A DNA stretch of 34,642 nt from Anaerolineae bacterium (GCA_016788625.1 JAEUQX010000447.1:1-34642), one strand, 5' to 3'; positions 16,366-25,814 are shown, counted from the first letter of the stretch. Translations and numbers: made by a program. The notes: a model not told the origin generated them from the sequence alone.

Positions 16366-18243
16366 ATGGTTCAGCAGATGCCAACGCAAATGCCGCCGAT
16401 TGATCTCTCATTCCCCGACTACCTGCGCCATCAGAAACTCCGCAATTGGATTGCCGAGATGGTGCTGTTGTGCAAGCCAGACCATGTGCATTGGTGCGAT
16501 GGATCGCAGCAGGAATACGATGACCTGTGCGAATTGCTCGTACGGAATGGCACATTTATTCGCCTCAATAACGAGTTGCGCCCAAACAGCTTTCTATCGC
16601 GTTCCGACCCTAGCGACGTGGCACGCATGGAGGACCGTACCTTCATTTGCAGCCTGAGCAAGAACGAAGTCGGCCCTACCAACAACTGGATGGACCCGCG
16701 CGAAATGCATAAGACCCTCGATCAGCTTTTCGACGGTTGTATGCGTGGTCGCACCATGTATGTGATCCCTTTCAGCATGGGGCCATTGGGATCACCCATC
16801 GCTTATGCAGGTGTTGAACTCTCAGATTCAGCCTATGTCGCTGTCAATATGCGGATTATGACCCGTATGGGTAAAGCCGTCTATGATGTCTTGGGTGAAG
16901 ATGGTCAGTTCGTACCGTGTATTCACTCTGTTGGCGCGCCGCTCGAACCCGGCCAGCAGGATGTGACATGGCCGTGCCAGACCGACCCACAGAACAAGTA
17001 CATCGTGCATTTCCCGGAAGAACGCTCGATCTGGTCCTATGGCAGCGGTTACGGTGGCAACGCGCTTTTGGGCAAGAAGTGCTTTGCCCTGCGTATTGCT
17101 TCGAACATCGCCCGTGACGAAGGCTGGTTGGCTGAACACATGGCCTTGATCGGCGTCGAAAATCCTGATGGGGAGAAGACTTACCTGGGCGCGGCGTTTC
17201 CCAGCGCGTGCGGCAAGACCAATTTCGCCATGCTGATCCCGCCCGAAGGCTTCGATGGTTGGAAGGTGACAACGGTCGGCGATGACATCGCCTGGATTAA
17301 GCTCGGTGATGATGGTCAGCTTCGTGCCATTAACCCGGAAGCCGGTTTCTTCGGTGTTGCGCCTGGTACGAATGCCAAGACGAACCCGAATGCGATGGCG
17401 ACCATTGAACGCAACACCATCTTCACCAACGTCGGCTTGACGCCCGAAGGTGATGTGTGGTGGGAAGGCATGACCGATACACCTCCTGCCGAACTGATCG
17501 ACTGGCAAGGGAAGCCCTGGACGCCGGAGAGCGGGCGCAAAGCCGCACACCCCAACGCGCGATTTACCGCCCCCGCCAGCCAGTGTCCCTCGATTGACCC
17601 GGAATGGGAAAATCCTGCGGGCGTGCCCATCAAGGCGTTTATCTTCGGCGGTCGCCGAAGCACAGTTGCGCCGCTGGTCTTCCAGGCCTTCAACTGGATC
17701 TATGGCGTCTACTACGCCGCCACGATGGGTTCGGAGATGACCGCCGCTGCTGCTGGTAAGGTCGGCGAGGTGCGCCGAGATCCGTTCGCCATGCTGCCCT
17801 TCTGCGGTTATCACATGGCGAGCTACTTCAATCACTGGCTGCGTTTTGGACGTCATATCCCTAACCCGCCGCGAATCTTCCTGGTCAACTGGTTCCGTAA
17901 GGACGAGAACGGCAAGTTCCTGTGGCCGGGCTTTGGCGAGAACATGCGCGTGCTGGAGTGGATCGTCTCGCGTGCTCGCACCCGCGCCAGCGGCGTGGAA
18001 ACCGCTCTGGGGCGTGTGCCTCGTTATGAGGATCTACACTGGGAAGGGCTTGAGAACTTCAGCAGCGCGGACTTTGACCGCGTGATGTCGGTGGACAAAG
18101 AGGCATGGAAGACCGAAATCCTCTCGCATGAAGAGCTGTTCATCAAGCTGTATGATCGCCTGCCGAAGGAATTCCTGGCGGTGCGCGAACTGCTGCTCTC
18201 CAGCCTGTGGAGCGAACCGGAATGGCTTGATCGTCACGAGTAG
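16366..18243 (+). CDS. pckG: Phosphoenolpyruvate carboxykinase (GTP)
   Basis: PEPCK converts oxaloacetate and GTP to phosphoenolpyruvate, CO2 and GDP, the first committed step of gluconeogenesis from TCA intermediates. The 625-residue length and motifs are those of the GTP-dependent class: [20 protein letters not shown] (about 127-146), the P-loop [15 protein letters not shown] with PSACGKT at residues 279-285 and its active-site cysteine, [15 protein letters not shown], and [20 protein letters not shown] start at ATG 16366 because GGGAGGA lies just upstream; a GTG at 16333 would add 11 residues and engulf that site. The TGTGA-N6-TCACA palindrome upstream and mdh downstream suggest carbon-source control of the oxaloacetate node. 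Confidence 0.97.
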   Translation: MVQQMPTQMPPIDLSFPDYLRHQKLRNWIAEMVLLCKPDHVHWCDGSQQEYDDLCELLVRNGTFIRLNNELRPNSFLSRSDPSDVARMEDRTFICSLSKNEVGPTNNWMDPREMHKTLDQLFDGCMRGRTMYVIPFSMGPLGSPIAYAGVELSDSAYVAVNMRIMTRMGKAVYDVLGEDGQFVPCIHSVGAPLEPGQQDVTWPCQTDPQNKYIVHFPEERSIWSYGSGYGGNALLGKKCFALRIASNIARDEGWLAEHMALIGVENPDGEKTYLGAAFPSACGKTNFAMLIPPEGFDGWKVTTVGDDIAWIKLGDDGQLRAINPEAGFFGVAPGTNAKTNPNAMATIERNTIFTNVGLTPEGDVWWEGMTDTPPAELIDWQGKPWTPESGRKAAHPNARFTAPASQCPSIDPEWENPAGVPIKAFIFGGRRSTVAPLVFQAFNWIYGVYYAATMGSEMTAAAAGKVGEVRRDPFAMLPFCGYHMASYFNHWLRFGRHIPNPPRIFLVNWFRKDENGKFLWPGFGENMRVLEWIVSRARTRASGVETALGRVPRYEDLHWEGLENFSSADFDRVMSVDKEAWKTEILSHEELFIKLYDRLPKEFLAVRELLLSSLWSEPEWLDRHE

Positions 18244-18269
18244 GTTGACTACTCTCTGAATTTTGGGTT

Positions 18270-18306
18270 AGACGGCGGGGCCGCGCTGAGAGCGTGCGCC
18301 CCGTCT
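18270..18306 (+). terminator. GC-rich hairpin after pckG
   Basis: AGAC (18270-18273) pairs with GTCT (18303-18306), and GGGGC (18277-18281) with GCCCC (18298-18302), leaving a three-base bulge. A small inner CGC/GCG stem closes a TGAGA loop. It precedes the mdh -10 box, occupying the space where a -35 would lie. It may terminate pckG transcripts; no long T-tract follows. Confidence 0.45.
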
Positions 18307-18307
18307 G

Positions 18308-18316
18308 TGTTATAAT
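18308..18316 (+). promoter_or_regulatory. Extended -10 promoter of mdh
   Basis: TGTTATAAT is a TGn extended -10 followed by a perfect TATAAT (18311-18316), about 38 bases before the mdh ATG. No good -35 is visible, which is typical of extended -10 promoters. The palindrome TGTGTTATAATCACA (18306-18320) overlaps it, so a repressor or CRP-like protein bound there would cover the -10. Confidence 0.6.
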
Positions 18317-18353
18317 CACAACGTTTACATCAGCTATCGATGGAGTATGAAAC

Positions 18354-19298
18354 ATGGCTCGCAGCAAAGTTACTGTGGTCGGCGCAGGCAATGTCGGCGC
18401 GACTTGTGCTCATTGGATTGTCAGCCGGGAGCTGGCTGATGTCGTCCTGATCGACATTGTCGAGGGACTGCCGCAGGGTAAAGCGCTCGATCTGGCGCAG
18501 TCTGCCCCGGTAATGGGCTTTGATCTCAATATCGTCGGTGCCAATAACTATGAAGCCACCGCCGGTTCGGATGTGGTCGTCATCACCGCTGGGGTTCCGC
18601 GCAAGAAAGACCCTGTGACGGGCAAATTCCCCAGCCGCGACGAGTTGGTCAAGACCAACCAGAAGATCGTCGGCGAGGTGACGCGCCAGGTCGCCAAGTA
18701 TTCACCCAATGCGATTCTGGTTGTCGTCTCCAATCCGCTCGACGCCATGTGCCATGTCGTCCTGCAGGAGAGCGGCTTCCCCTCGGAGCGCGTGATTGGG
18801 CAGGCGGGCGCGTTGGACACTGCCCGTTACAAGACTTTCCTCGCGCAGGAGCTGGGCGTGAGCGTGCGCGACATTCACGGTATTGTGCTGGGTGGGCATG
18901 GCGACACGATGGTACCGCTGCCCCGGCACACATCGGTCGCGGGTATCCCGGTGCGTGAACTGCTGGCGGAAGACAAGCTCCAGGCCATCATCCAGCGTAC
19001 CCGTAACGGCGGTGGTGAGATCGTCGGTTTGATTGGTGTGAGCGCGTGGTATGCCCCAGCGGCTGGCACGGTTGAGATGGTCGAGGCGATTCTGAAAGAT
19101 CAGAAGCGCGTCATCCCCTCGGCGGTTTATCTGCGCGGGGAATACGGTTACAATGGCCTTTATATTGGCATCCCGGCGTTGCTGGGCGCGAAGGGCGTGG
19201 AGCGCGTCATCGTCATGGATCTGAATGACGATGAGAAGGCCATGCTCGACATCAGCGCCAAGGCCGTGCAGGATGTTGTGAATATTTTAGGCTACTAG
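18354..19298 (+). CDS. mdh: Malate dehydrogenase (LDH-like, NAD-dependent)
   Basis: MDH interconverts malate and oxaloacetate with NAD. The 314-residue protein is the LDH-like type: [19 protein letters not shown] Rossmann loop at the N-terminus, Asp near residue 35 (LIDIVEG) for NAD preference, and catalytic Asp155/His182 in [10 protein letters not shown] and [11 protein letters not shown]. Substrate specificity for malate is supported by the arginine in AGVPRKKD. The mobile active-site loop is unusual: six or so extra residues (DPVTGKFP) sit between PRKK and SRDEL. GGAG upstream supports ATG 18354. The palindrome TGTGTTATAATCACA overlaps its -10. Together with pckG it controls flux at oxaloacetate. 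A GC-rich hairpin follows. Confidence 0.95.
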   Translation: MARSKVTVVGAGNVGATCAHWIVSRELADVVLIDIVEGLPQGKALDLAQSAPVMGFDLNIVGANNYEATAGSDVVVITAGVPRKKDPVTGKFPSRDELVKTNQKIVGEVTRQVAKYSPNAILVVVSNPLDAMCHVVLQESGFPSERVIGQAGALDTARYKTFLAQELGVSVRDIHGIVLGGHGDTMVPLPRHTSVAGIPVRELLAEDKLQAIIQRTRNGGGEIVGLIGVSAWYAPAAGTVEMVEAILKDQKRVIPSAVYLRGEYGYNGLYIGIPALLGAKGVERVIVMDLNDDEKAMLDISAKAVQDVVNILGY

Positions 19299-19322
19299 TT
19301 TACGGTTCAATCATGAGCGTAT

Positions 19323-19348
19323 GGGGGCGCACCCGACGGGACGCCCCC
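19323..19348 (+). terminator. Hairpin after mdh
   Basis: GGGGGCG (19323-19329) pairs with CGCCCCC (19342-19348), with a possible inner CCC/GGG. The T-tract is weak. It lies between mdh and the metallophosphoesterase gene and is probably a partial terminator. Confidence 0.5.
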
Positions 19349-19380
19349 GCGCTTGATTCTAGCAACGGGTGAGGTAACGA

Positions 19381-20436
19381 ATGTCCCAACGCATCATTGA
19401 TCTCAGCGGCGGCATGGCGATGGTCGTGACAGACTTGCATGGCGCATGGGATGTTTATCGCCGGCTCCGTGACCAATTCTTGGCGTTGCAGGCAAAAGGT
19501 GCGGTTGACCACCTGGTCATCTGTGGCGATCTGATTCATAACGAAGGCCTGGAAGAGGTCGATGCCAGCCTGGATATGGTGCTGGATGTGATGGCGCTGC
19601 AAGCCGAGATGGGCACCGAACGTGTGATCATGCTGCTGGGCAACCACGAATTGCCCCATATCTATGGCTTGACGCTCGCGAAAGGTTCAGTCGAATATAC
19701 CCCGCGTTTTGAAGCCGCGCTGACCCGCTTCGATCAACGCTATAAATCGACGTTGAAACGTAAGGATGTGATCGCTTTCTTGGCCGGGCTGCCTTTCTTC
19801 GCCCGTACCAAGGCTGGCGTCCTGCTTACCCACGCAGGTGCGGCGGCGGACGTGGCCTCCGTGCGTCACGTCGAACGACTGAAGAATATCAGCCATCAGG
19901 ATCTGATCAATTCTGCCGACGGTGAACTGAAGAAGTTCGATATCGGCAGCTTACAGCGCGGCTATTCACACTTCACAGGTGTATCCTATGAAGAACAGGC
20001 CCGGCGCTACCTGGCTGTGACTGGCCCTGATGACCCGCGCTATAACGAACTGCTGCGCGTGCTCTTCCTCAGCGGCCAGAACACCGATTTCGATCTGATG
20101 TGGAATACGTTGTTTTCCCAGAATGAGCTTGATGTGGGCGAGGGTACTTACACCAAGATCGTCAGGAATTTCCTGCAATATGTGTCTGAAGCCAGTCCAA
20201 ATGAGCAGCGCGTCCTCGTCGCAGGGCACATTGGCGTCAAGGATGGTTATGCCGAGGTGGGCAAACAGCAGCTCCGCCTCGCCAGTTACACACATGCATT
20301 CCCCAAGCGTGCCGCGCGCTACATGATGCTGGACTGCAACAAGCCTGTGCAGACGGCTGCTGACCTCGTCCCCTATCTCAAACCCGTTTTTGAGGATGCT
20401 CAGGTGCCCAGCCTGGCGCCTGTGAAGGCGAGTTGA
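19381..20436 (+). CDS. Calcineurin-like metallophosphoesterase
   Basis: A 351-residue protein with the binuclear-metal phosphoesterase motifs: VVTDLHGAWDVYRRL (D-x-H), HLVICGDLIHNEG (GD), IMLLGNHELPHIYG (GNHE) and later GVLLTHAGAA and VAGHIGVKDGY for the remaining histidine ligands. The family covers Ser/Thr phosphatases, Ap4A hydrolases and nucleases. The long middle insertion with ARRYLAVTGPDDPRYNELL does not match a named subfamily I know, so substrate is open. The ATG follows GGTGAGG. The gene follows mdh after an 82-base gap with a hairpin. Its 3' end overlaps the convergent fmt by 37 bases. Confidence 0.85.
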   Translation: MSQRIIDLSGGMAMVVTDLHGAWDVYRRLRDQFLALQAKGAVDHLVICGDLIHNEGLEEVDASLDMVLDVMALQAEMGTERVIMLLGNHELPHIYGLTLAKGSVEYTPRFEAALTRFDQRYKSTLKRKDVIAFLAGLPFFARTKAGVLLTHAGAAADVASVRHVERLKNISHQDLINSADGELKKFDIGSLQRGYSHFTGVSYEEQARRYLAVTGPDDPRYNELLRVLFLSGQNTDFDLMWNTLFSQNELDVGEGTYTKIVRNFLQYVSEASPNEQRVLVAGHIGVKDGYAEVGKQQLRLASYTHAFPKRAARYMMLDCNKPVQTAADLVPYLKPVFEDAQVPSLAPVKAS

Positions 20437-21323
20437 CCGCGCACGAATTCTTCAATTGACAATGCCTTGCGCCCGGCAAGCTGCAAGCGCGCGACGCACA
20501 GCAAGTCTTTACCTGTGCCAATGCCGATCCCCTCGCGTTCCTGCACAACTTGTCCGGGTGCGGCGCTCCCGGCGATGACCGTCCCAGCGAGTATCTTCAA
20601 CTGTTCGCCATTCCATGTTGTGTAGGTTCCCGGCCAGGGCGTGAACGCACGTATCAACCGCTCGATGGTGGCTGCGTCCTGCGTCCAATCGATCAGCCCG
20701 GCTTCCTTCTCAATCTGCGGCGCGAATGTCACGCCATCTTCGGGCTGCGGCTGCGGCTGAATGCTGCCTGCCAGATAACCCGGCAGCGTCTCGATCAAGA
20801 GTTCCGCACCCAGCAGCGCCAGCTTGTCGTGCAGCGATGCGCCTGTTTCGTCCGGCGCGAGTGGGATGGCGCGCTGGCTGAGCATTGGCCCGGTGTCCAG
20901 CCCGGCGTCCATCTGCATAATGGTGATTCCTGTTTGGGCGTCACCCGCGCGAATGGCCGCCTGGATTGGGGCGGCTCCCCGCCAACGCGGCAGCAGTGAG
21001 GCGTGCACGTTGATCGACCCATGCGGCGGAATATCCAGCACGACCTGCGGCAGAATCTGCCCGAATGCGGCCACGACATACACATCCGGTTGCCACTGGC
21101 GCAGTTCCGCAATGGCCTCTGCGCGGCGGATTTTCTCCGGTTGCAGGACAGGGATATTGTGTTGTAGGGCAACCTGCTTGATGGGCGACATCTGTACCTG
21201 GCGGTTGCGTCCGGCGGGGCGGTCAGGCTGTGTCACCACGCCGATCACCTCGTGGTGCGCGATTAATCCGGTTAGCGTTTGCACGGCGAAATCCGGCGTG
21301 CCCATGAAAACAACTTTAGCCAT
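20400..21323 (-). CDS. fmt: Methionyl-tRNA formyltransferase
   Basis: Fmt formylates initiator Met-tRNA using 10-formyl-tetrahydrofolate. The 307 residues begin MAKVVFMGTPDFAVQTLTGL and carry the catalytic block GSINVHASLLPRWRGAAPIQ with the Asn and His of the active site, then GITIMQMDAGLDTGPML with the catalytic Asp. The C-terminal tRNA-binding domain (FTPWPGTYTTWNGEQLKIL) is present. I start at ATG 21323 rather than the upstream in-frame ATG at 21356; GGAG lies just before. The usual def and priA partners are absent. It is divergent from recJ, and its last 37 bases overlap the metallophosphoesterase gene. Confidence 0.95.
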   Translation of the reverse strand: MAKVVFMGTPDFAVQTLTGLIAHHEVIGVVTQPDRPAGRNRQVQMSPIKQVALQHNIPVLQPEKIRRAEAIAELRQWQPDVYVVAAFGQILPQVVLDIPPHGSINVHASLLPRWRGAAPIQAAIRAGDAQTGITIMQMDAGLDTGPMLSQRAIPLAPDETGASLHDKLALLGAELLIETLPGYLAGSIQPQPQPEDGVTFAPQIEKEAGLIDWTQDAATIERLIRAFTPWPGTYTTWNGEQLKILAGTVIAGSAAPGQVVQEREGIGIGTGKDLLCVARLQLAGRKALSIEEFVRGQLAFTGARLGT

Positions 21324-21408
21324 CATGGCTCCAATTTGTAACGCGGCGGGCAACATGATAAGATCGACATCTCATCCTCTCATCCTATTGTAAACGTCGG
21401 ATTCGCGC

Positions 21409-23124
21409 GTGTCTACTTTGCCTAAACACTGGGTGGTGGCCGCTCCCGCCTCGCCCGATTTCCTGCGCCGCTACCAGATGCATCCCGCCCTGGCGCAAAC
21501 CTTGTTCAACCGGGGTTTCATCGAGCCAGACACGGCGCGACGCTTTTTGCGTGCTGAAGTTGGCAACGATAACCCCTTCACCATGAAGGGCATCCCGGAA
21601 GCAGTGCGTCGCATTCGCACCGCCATCAAGAACCGCGAACTCATCATTGTCTACGGCGACTTCGATGCCGATGGCGTTACCTCAACGGTGCTGCTCACCT
21701 GGATACTGAAGGCGTTGGGGGCGAATGTACGCGCCTATATTCCGCACCGCGTGGATGAGGGCTATGGCCTGAACACACAGGCGCTGCTCAAGCTGGCGCA
21801 CGAGGGCGCGCGGGTGGTCATCACGGTAGACTGCGGTATTCGGTCGGTCGATGAGGTCGAAGCAGGCAAGGCCGCCGGGCTGGATATGATCGTCACCGAC
21901 CATCATTCGATTGGGCCGGAAATCCCGCGCGGCCTGGCGGTGATCAACCCCAAGCAGGAAGACTGCAACTACCCGGAAGACATGCTCGCTGGGGTAGGGG
22001 TGGCCTACAAACTGGCACAGGCACTCCTCCGCAGCACGCAGCAGAACGATAAAACCCATCGCGACATTGATGAAGAGACACTGCTTGATCTGGTCGCTAT
22101 CGGCACCGTAGCCGACCTCGCGCCGCTCAACCGTACCGAGAACCGCGCACTCGTTCGGCGTGGTCTGGAAGTTCTCAACCGCGCTGAACGCCCGGGCATT
22201 CGCGCCCTGCTGGATGTGGCGGGCGTCAAGTTGGGCGCGGTGACATCTACCAGCATCGGCTTTGCTCTGGGGCCGCGCATCAACGCCGCCGGGAGGCTGG
22301 AAGACGCGATGATGGCCTATGACCTGCTGGTTTCTGCGGACGAGAAGCAGGCGCGCTCACTGGCCGAGCACCTCCAGGATTTGAACGTTCGTCGCCAGGA
22401 GCTGACCCGTGAGGCGCAGGAACTGGTGCGCGGCCAGATTGACACACGCTTCGAGCAGTCGCCGCTGATCTTCGCGGGCGACCGCAGCTTTCGACCGGGC
22501 ATTGTTGGTCTGGTCGCAGGACGACTGACCGAGGAGTTCTTCCGTCCCGCTGTGATCATGGAGGAGGGCGAGCAGGAGAGCCGCGCCTCTTGCCGCAGTA
22601 TCCCGCAGTTCGACATCACCCGCGCGCTGGACGAGTGTGCCGATTTGTTGGTGCGGCACGGCGGCCACGCTCAGGCGGCTGGCTTCACGGTTCTCAACGA
22701 GAATATCCCCGCGCTCAAGAACCGCCTGACTCAGATCGCCTATGACCGCCTCTATGGGCTGGAACTGCGCCCGCTGCTGGAAATCGACGCAGAACTCGAT
22801 ATTCATCACCTCAACGAGTCACTCGTGCGCGAACTGGCGCAGCTTGAACCGACCGGGCATTCCAATCCCGTCCCAGTCTTCAAGTCCGATAACCTACGGG
22901 TCATCGAGACGCGCACGGTTGGCCGTGATGCCAGCCACCTCAAGCTCAAATTGGCGCGCGCAGGGTCGCCGCCGCTGGACGCTATTGGTTTCGGGTTGGG
23001 AAGCTGGGCGGCGAACATGCCCGACCGCATCGATGTCGCTTACCAGTTGGAGATGAATGAGTGGAACGGCAACCGCTCATTGCAACTCAATTTGCAGGAT
23101 ATTCGCCCGGCAGGTGCGTCATGA
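21409..23124 (+). CDS. recJ: Single-stranded-DNA-specific exonuclease RecJ
   Basis: RecJ is a 5'-3' single-strand exonuclease for recombination and mismatch or base-excision repair. The 571 residues match family size. The DHH domain has VYGDFDADGVTSTVLLTWIL (Asp86, Asp88) and IVTDHHSIGPEIPRGLAVIN (DHH at 164-166). LGPRINAAGRLEDAMMAYDL follows. The DHHA1 domain carries RHGGHAQAAGFTVLNENI, and a C-terminal OB-type domain ends the protein. The start is GTG at 21409, the first in-frame start before conserved sequence. It overlaps the next gene by four bases (ATGA). Confidence 0.96.
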   Translation: MSTLPKHWVVAAPASPDFLRRYQMHPALAQTLFNRGFIEPDTARRFLRAEVGNDNPFTMKGIPEAVRRIRTAIKNRELIIVYGDFDADGVTSTVLLTWILKALGANVRAYIPHRVDEGYGLNTQALLKLAHEGARVVITVDCGIRSVDEVEAGKAAGLDMIVTDHHSIGPEIPRGLAVINPKQEDCNYPEDMLAGVGVAYKLAQALLRSTQQNDKTHRDIDEETLLDLVAIGTVADLAPLNRTENRALVRRGLEVLNRAERPGIRALLDVAGVKLGAVTSTSIGFALGPRINAAGRLEDAMMAYDLLVSADEKQARSLAEHLQDLNVRRQELTREAQELVRGQIDTRFEQSPLIFAGDRSFRPGIVGLVAGRLTEEFFRPAVIMEEGEQESRASCRSIPQFDITRALDECADLLVRHGGHAQAAGFTVLNENIPALKNRLTQIAYDRLYGLELRPLLEIDAELDIHHLNESLVRELAQLEPTGHSNPVPVFKSDNLRVIETRTVGRDASHLKLKLARAGSPPLDAIGFGLGSWAANMPDRIDVAYQLEMNEWNGNRSLQLNLQDIRPAGAS

Positions 23125-24503
23125 GTCGACCGGTTCGGATGCTTATGTTCGCGCTGCTGCTGTGGGGCGGTGCATCGGTTCATGCCCAGGATGCCGCCGA
23201 GCCGAACCGCTTCGGCGTGGTCGAGGGCTTCTGGTTGCCGGAGGTGGTGTGCGAACTTGGCGCGGGCTGGGAACGGATCATCTTTGATTGGACGCAGCAT
23301 CAGCCGACCGGGCCGGACGATTGGCATACTCTTAACGTGGATGACCGCTGGTTGGCTGCTGCGCGTGACTGTGGCCGCGAGGTGGTGGCGATCTTCAAGC
23401 ACACGCCGGATTGGGCAACAGACGGCACCCCAGGCGCGGGCGTGCCGCTTGGCCTGTATCTGCCTGTCGATGACCCACAGAACTACTGGGCGAATTTCGT
23501 CCGCAAGAGCGCTGAATACTACGCGCCACGCGGGGTGAGCCGTTTTATCATCTGGAACGAACCAGACATCGAACGCGACACATATGGCTTTGAGTACGAA
23601 GGCTCGCTAGACGATTATTACCGGATGCTCCAGGTCGCTTATCTCGCGCTCAAGCAGGGCAACCCGGATGCCGAGGTACTGCTGGCAGGCACAACGTACT
23701 GGCATGACATCAATGCCGGGCGGCACTTGTATCTCGACCGCTTGCTCGAACGCATCACCAGCGACCCGGATGCTGCGTCGAACGAGTACTACTTTGACAT
23801 CGTGAGCCTGCATATTTATTTCCGTACTGAAACGGTCTATGATATTGTCCACCAGACGCGTGAACTGCTTGATAGTTACGGCCTGACGGACAAGCGCATC
23901 TGGGTCAACGAGTTCAATGCTGGCCCGACGGATGACCCGCTGTGGCCGGTGGTGCGCCCGCAGTATCAGATCGACCTCGAACAGCAGGCCGCTTACATTG
24001 TGCAGGCGGCGGCGCTCGGTCTGGCGGCGGGCGTTGAGCGTATGGCGGTCTACAAGTTCTTCGATTGGAGCTTGCCGCCGGGCGGCGAGGCCTTTGGGCT
24101 GCTGCGCCCGGATGGCTCGCGGCGGCCCGCTTTCGATAGCTGGGCGCTGGTTATCCGCGAGTGGAACGACGTTACAGCGGCTCAGTTGGTGCGCGGCCAG
24201 CGCGTCGATGTGGTGCGGCTGCTGCACGCTGATGGCCGTGTCACGATTGCGGCATGGGCGACGACTGCTGACGCAGCCCAGGTGCGGGTGAGCGCGGCGC
24301 AGGCAGCAATGACCGACCAGTACGGCAATGTTCTGTCCGCGCAGCCACAGGGTGATGTTTACACGCTTGACTTGCCGGGCGCGCGCTGCAACGAGGTGGA
24401 TAAGTGCGCGGTGGGCGGGGCGGTGCTGCTGCTCAACGCGCAAACGGTGAGCGCTGTACAGGAAATGACGGCTTCCGGAGCAGTAAATTTGGTATTTGAA
24501 TGA
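23121..24503 (+). CDS. Secreted glycoside hydrolase, clan-A (TIM barrel)-like
   Basis: A 460-residue secreted protein. The N-terminus is a signal peptide (MSRPVRMLMFALLLWGGASV, cleavage likely at HA-QD). The body resembles clan GH-A barrels such as GH5, GH39 and related families. A putative acid/base Glu147 lies in FIIWNEPDIERDTYG, and a putative nucleophile Glu264 in RIWVNEFNAGPTDD, 117 residues later, a typical spacing. A C-terminal region (about 355-460) looks beta-rich, probably an accessory domain. Substrate cannot be assigned. The start overlaps the recJ stop (ATGA), an odd pairing of repair exonuclease and secreted enzyme. The ORF could extend upstream to 23061, but that would remove the signal peptide from the N-terminus. 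Confidence 0.8.
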   Translation: MSRPVRMLMFALLLWGGASVHAQDAAEPNRFGVVEGFWLPEVVCELGAGWERIIFDWTQHQPTGPDDWHTLNVDDRWLAAARDCGREVVAIFKHTPDWATDGTPGAGVPLGLYLPVDDPQNYWANFVRKSAEYYAPRGVSRFIIWNEPDIERDTYGFEYEGSLDDYYRMLQVAYLALKQGNPDAEVLLAGTTYWHDINAGRHLYLDRLLERITSDPDAASNEYYFDIVSLHIYFRTETVYDIVHQTRELLDSYGLTDKRIWVNEFNAGPTDDPLWPVVRPQYQIDLEQQAAYIVQAAALGLAAGVERMAVYKFFDWSLPPGGEAFGLLRPDGSRRPAFDSWALVIREWNDVTAAQLVRGQRVDVVRLLHADGRVTIAAWATTADAAQVRVSAAQAAMTDQYGNVLSAQPQGDVYTLDLPGARCNEVDKCAVGGAVLLLNAQTVSAVQEMTASGAVNLVFE

Positions 24504-24572
24504 GCGGATAGCTGACGGTCTTTAATCGTTTGCAGGACGCCGGGATGTTCGGTGTTCAGCACAATGACCAAA

Positions 24573-24607
24573 GACTAGCGGCTAACGACTAAAGGCTATT
24601 GGCTTAG
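24573..24607 (+). repeat. Degenerate heptamer tandem repeat
   Basis: Five consecutive 7-base units: GACTAGC, GGCTAAC, GACTAAA, GGCTATT, GGCTTAG. They share a G-R-C-T-A core and fill the end of the 107-base gap between the glycoside hydrolase and DUF1385 genes. Similar short heptamer arrays occur dispersed in some bacterial genomes; no other copy is seen in this window. Confidence 0.5.
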
Positions 24608-24622
24608 CAGATGGGCGGGATA

Positions 24623-25768
24623 ATGTCACAGAACGGTCACAATGCCAACGCGCGGGTGGATGAAAAGGGCGAAATGAAGTTCTCGTATGGCGGTCAGGCC
24701 GTCATCGAGGGCGTGTTGATGCGCGGCGCGCACACGGCGGCGGTGGCTGTCCGTGACCCCAAGGGGCAGATCGTCGTGCATGAGCAGCCGCTCAACGCCA
24801 CGCTGTATCGCGGGCGCATCGCCAAGACCCCGTTTATACGCGGCGTGGTCGGCCTGTGGGACGCGCTTGGTCTGGGCACGCGCGCGCTGATGTGGGCGGC
24901 GGATGTGGCTATCGGTGAAGATGAGCAGGTCAACTTCAACGGCCCACTTGGCTGGGCGACGGTCGCTTTCTCGCTGCTGATCGGCATTGGCGTGTTCTTC
25001 CTACTGCCAACCACAGCGGCGACGGGGATTGGTAACCTGTTGGGCATTAGCACCTCTTATGTGGTCGAGTCACCGACCAACCCAGCGGATGCAAATTCAC
25101 CCTTAGCGGCTACGCCAGCACCAGGCGAGGTTGCGCCAGAGGGAACTGCTGCGCCCGCGGCACCGGTTTCGAGCAGGGTTAGTTTTGATATAGGGCCGAT
25201 CATTACCAACCTGATCGAAGGGTTAATCCAGTTGGGCCTGCTGATTATCTATATCTCGTTGATCGGGCGCATCCCGGATGTCAAACGCTTGTTTGGCTAT
25301 CACGGCGCTGAACACAAGACCATCAATGCCTATGAAGCCGGCGCGGAACTGACGCCTGAAGTTGTCGCGCGGTATCCCATCGAGCATCCGCGCTGCGGCA
25401 CAGCCTTCCTGCTGACGGTGGTATTTGTCAGCATGGTTGTGTTCTCGGTGGTCTATGTCGACCGCAATCAGTTCCTGCTGCTGATCCTCTCGCGCATCAT
25501 CCTCATCCCGGTGATCGCCGGCATCGCCTACGAACTGCTGCGCTGGACGGCACGCAACATTGACCGCCCCTGGGTGCGGCTGATCGTTAAGCCCAATCTG
25601 GCCTTGCAGCATCTGACCACGCGCCAGCCCGACCTGCACATGATCGAGGTCGCTATCGTCGCCTTCAATCACGTCCTGGCTTCGGAAGGGCTGATCAAGC
25701 GCGACGAACTGGTGATCCCCGAACCGCGCCCGGAGGCCGTCTCGCCCACCCTGGCCGGAGCGAAGTAG
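24623..25768 (+). CDS. DUF1385 domain integral membrane protein
   Basis: A 381-residue protein of the DUF1385 family, widespread in Chloroflexota, Firmicutes and Thermotogota and of unknown function. Diagnostic motifs are YGGQAVIEGVLMRGAHTAAV near the N-terminus, FIRGVVGLWDALGLGTRALM, and the central YHGAEHKTINAYEAGAEL followed by HPRCGTAFLLTVVFVSMVV. About four hydrophobic segments lie at 110-135, 195-220, 265-285 and 290-315. A ~50-residue Ala/Pro/Thr-rich insertion (NPADANSPLAATPAPGE) sits between the first and second. I prefer ATG 24623; ATG 24611 is an alternative. Conserved His and Glu suggest metal binding or catalysis, unproven. A hairpin follows. Confidence 0.88.
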   Translation: MSQNGHNANARVDEKGEMKFSYGGQAVIEGVLMRGAHTAAVAVRDPKGQIVVHEQPLNATLYRGRIAKTPFIRGVVGLWDALGLGTRALMWAADVAIGEDEQVNFNGPLGWATVAFSLLIGIGVFFLLPTTAATGIGNLLGISTSYVVESPTNPADANSPLAATPAPGEVAPEGTAAPAAPVSSRVSFDIGPIITNLIEGLIQLGLLIIYISLIGRIPDVKRLFGYHGAEHKTINAYEAGAELTPEVVARYPIEHPRCGTAFLLTVVFVSMVVFSVVYVDRNQFLLLILSRIILIPVIAGIAYELLRWTARNIDRPWVRLIVKPNLALQHLTTRQPDLHMIEVAIVAFNHVLASEGLIKRDELVIPEPRPEAVSPTLAGAK

Positions 25769-25814
25769 GGCGGTATCGGCACGGTGATGTTGAATTAGCG
25801 AGTCATGCTGATGG

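Noticed and set aside
16828-17856. 342-aa minus-strand open frame opposite pckG
   Set aside because: Antisense shadow of the PEPCK gene with no domain.
21327-21408. Promoters in the fmt-recJ divergent spacer
   Set aside because: TTTACA and TATCAT are present for fmt but 28 bases apart; no acceptable spacing was found for either direction.
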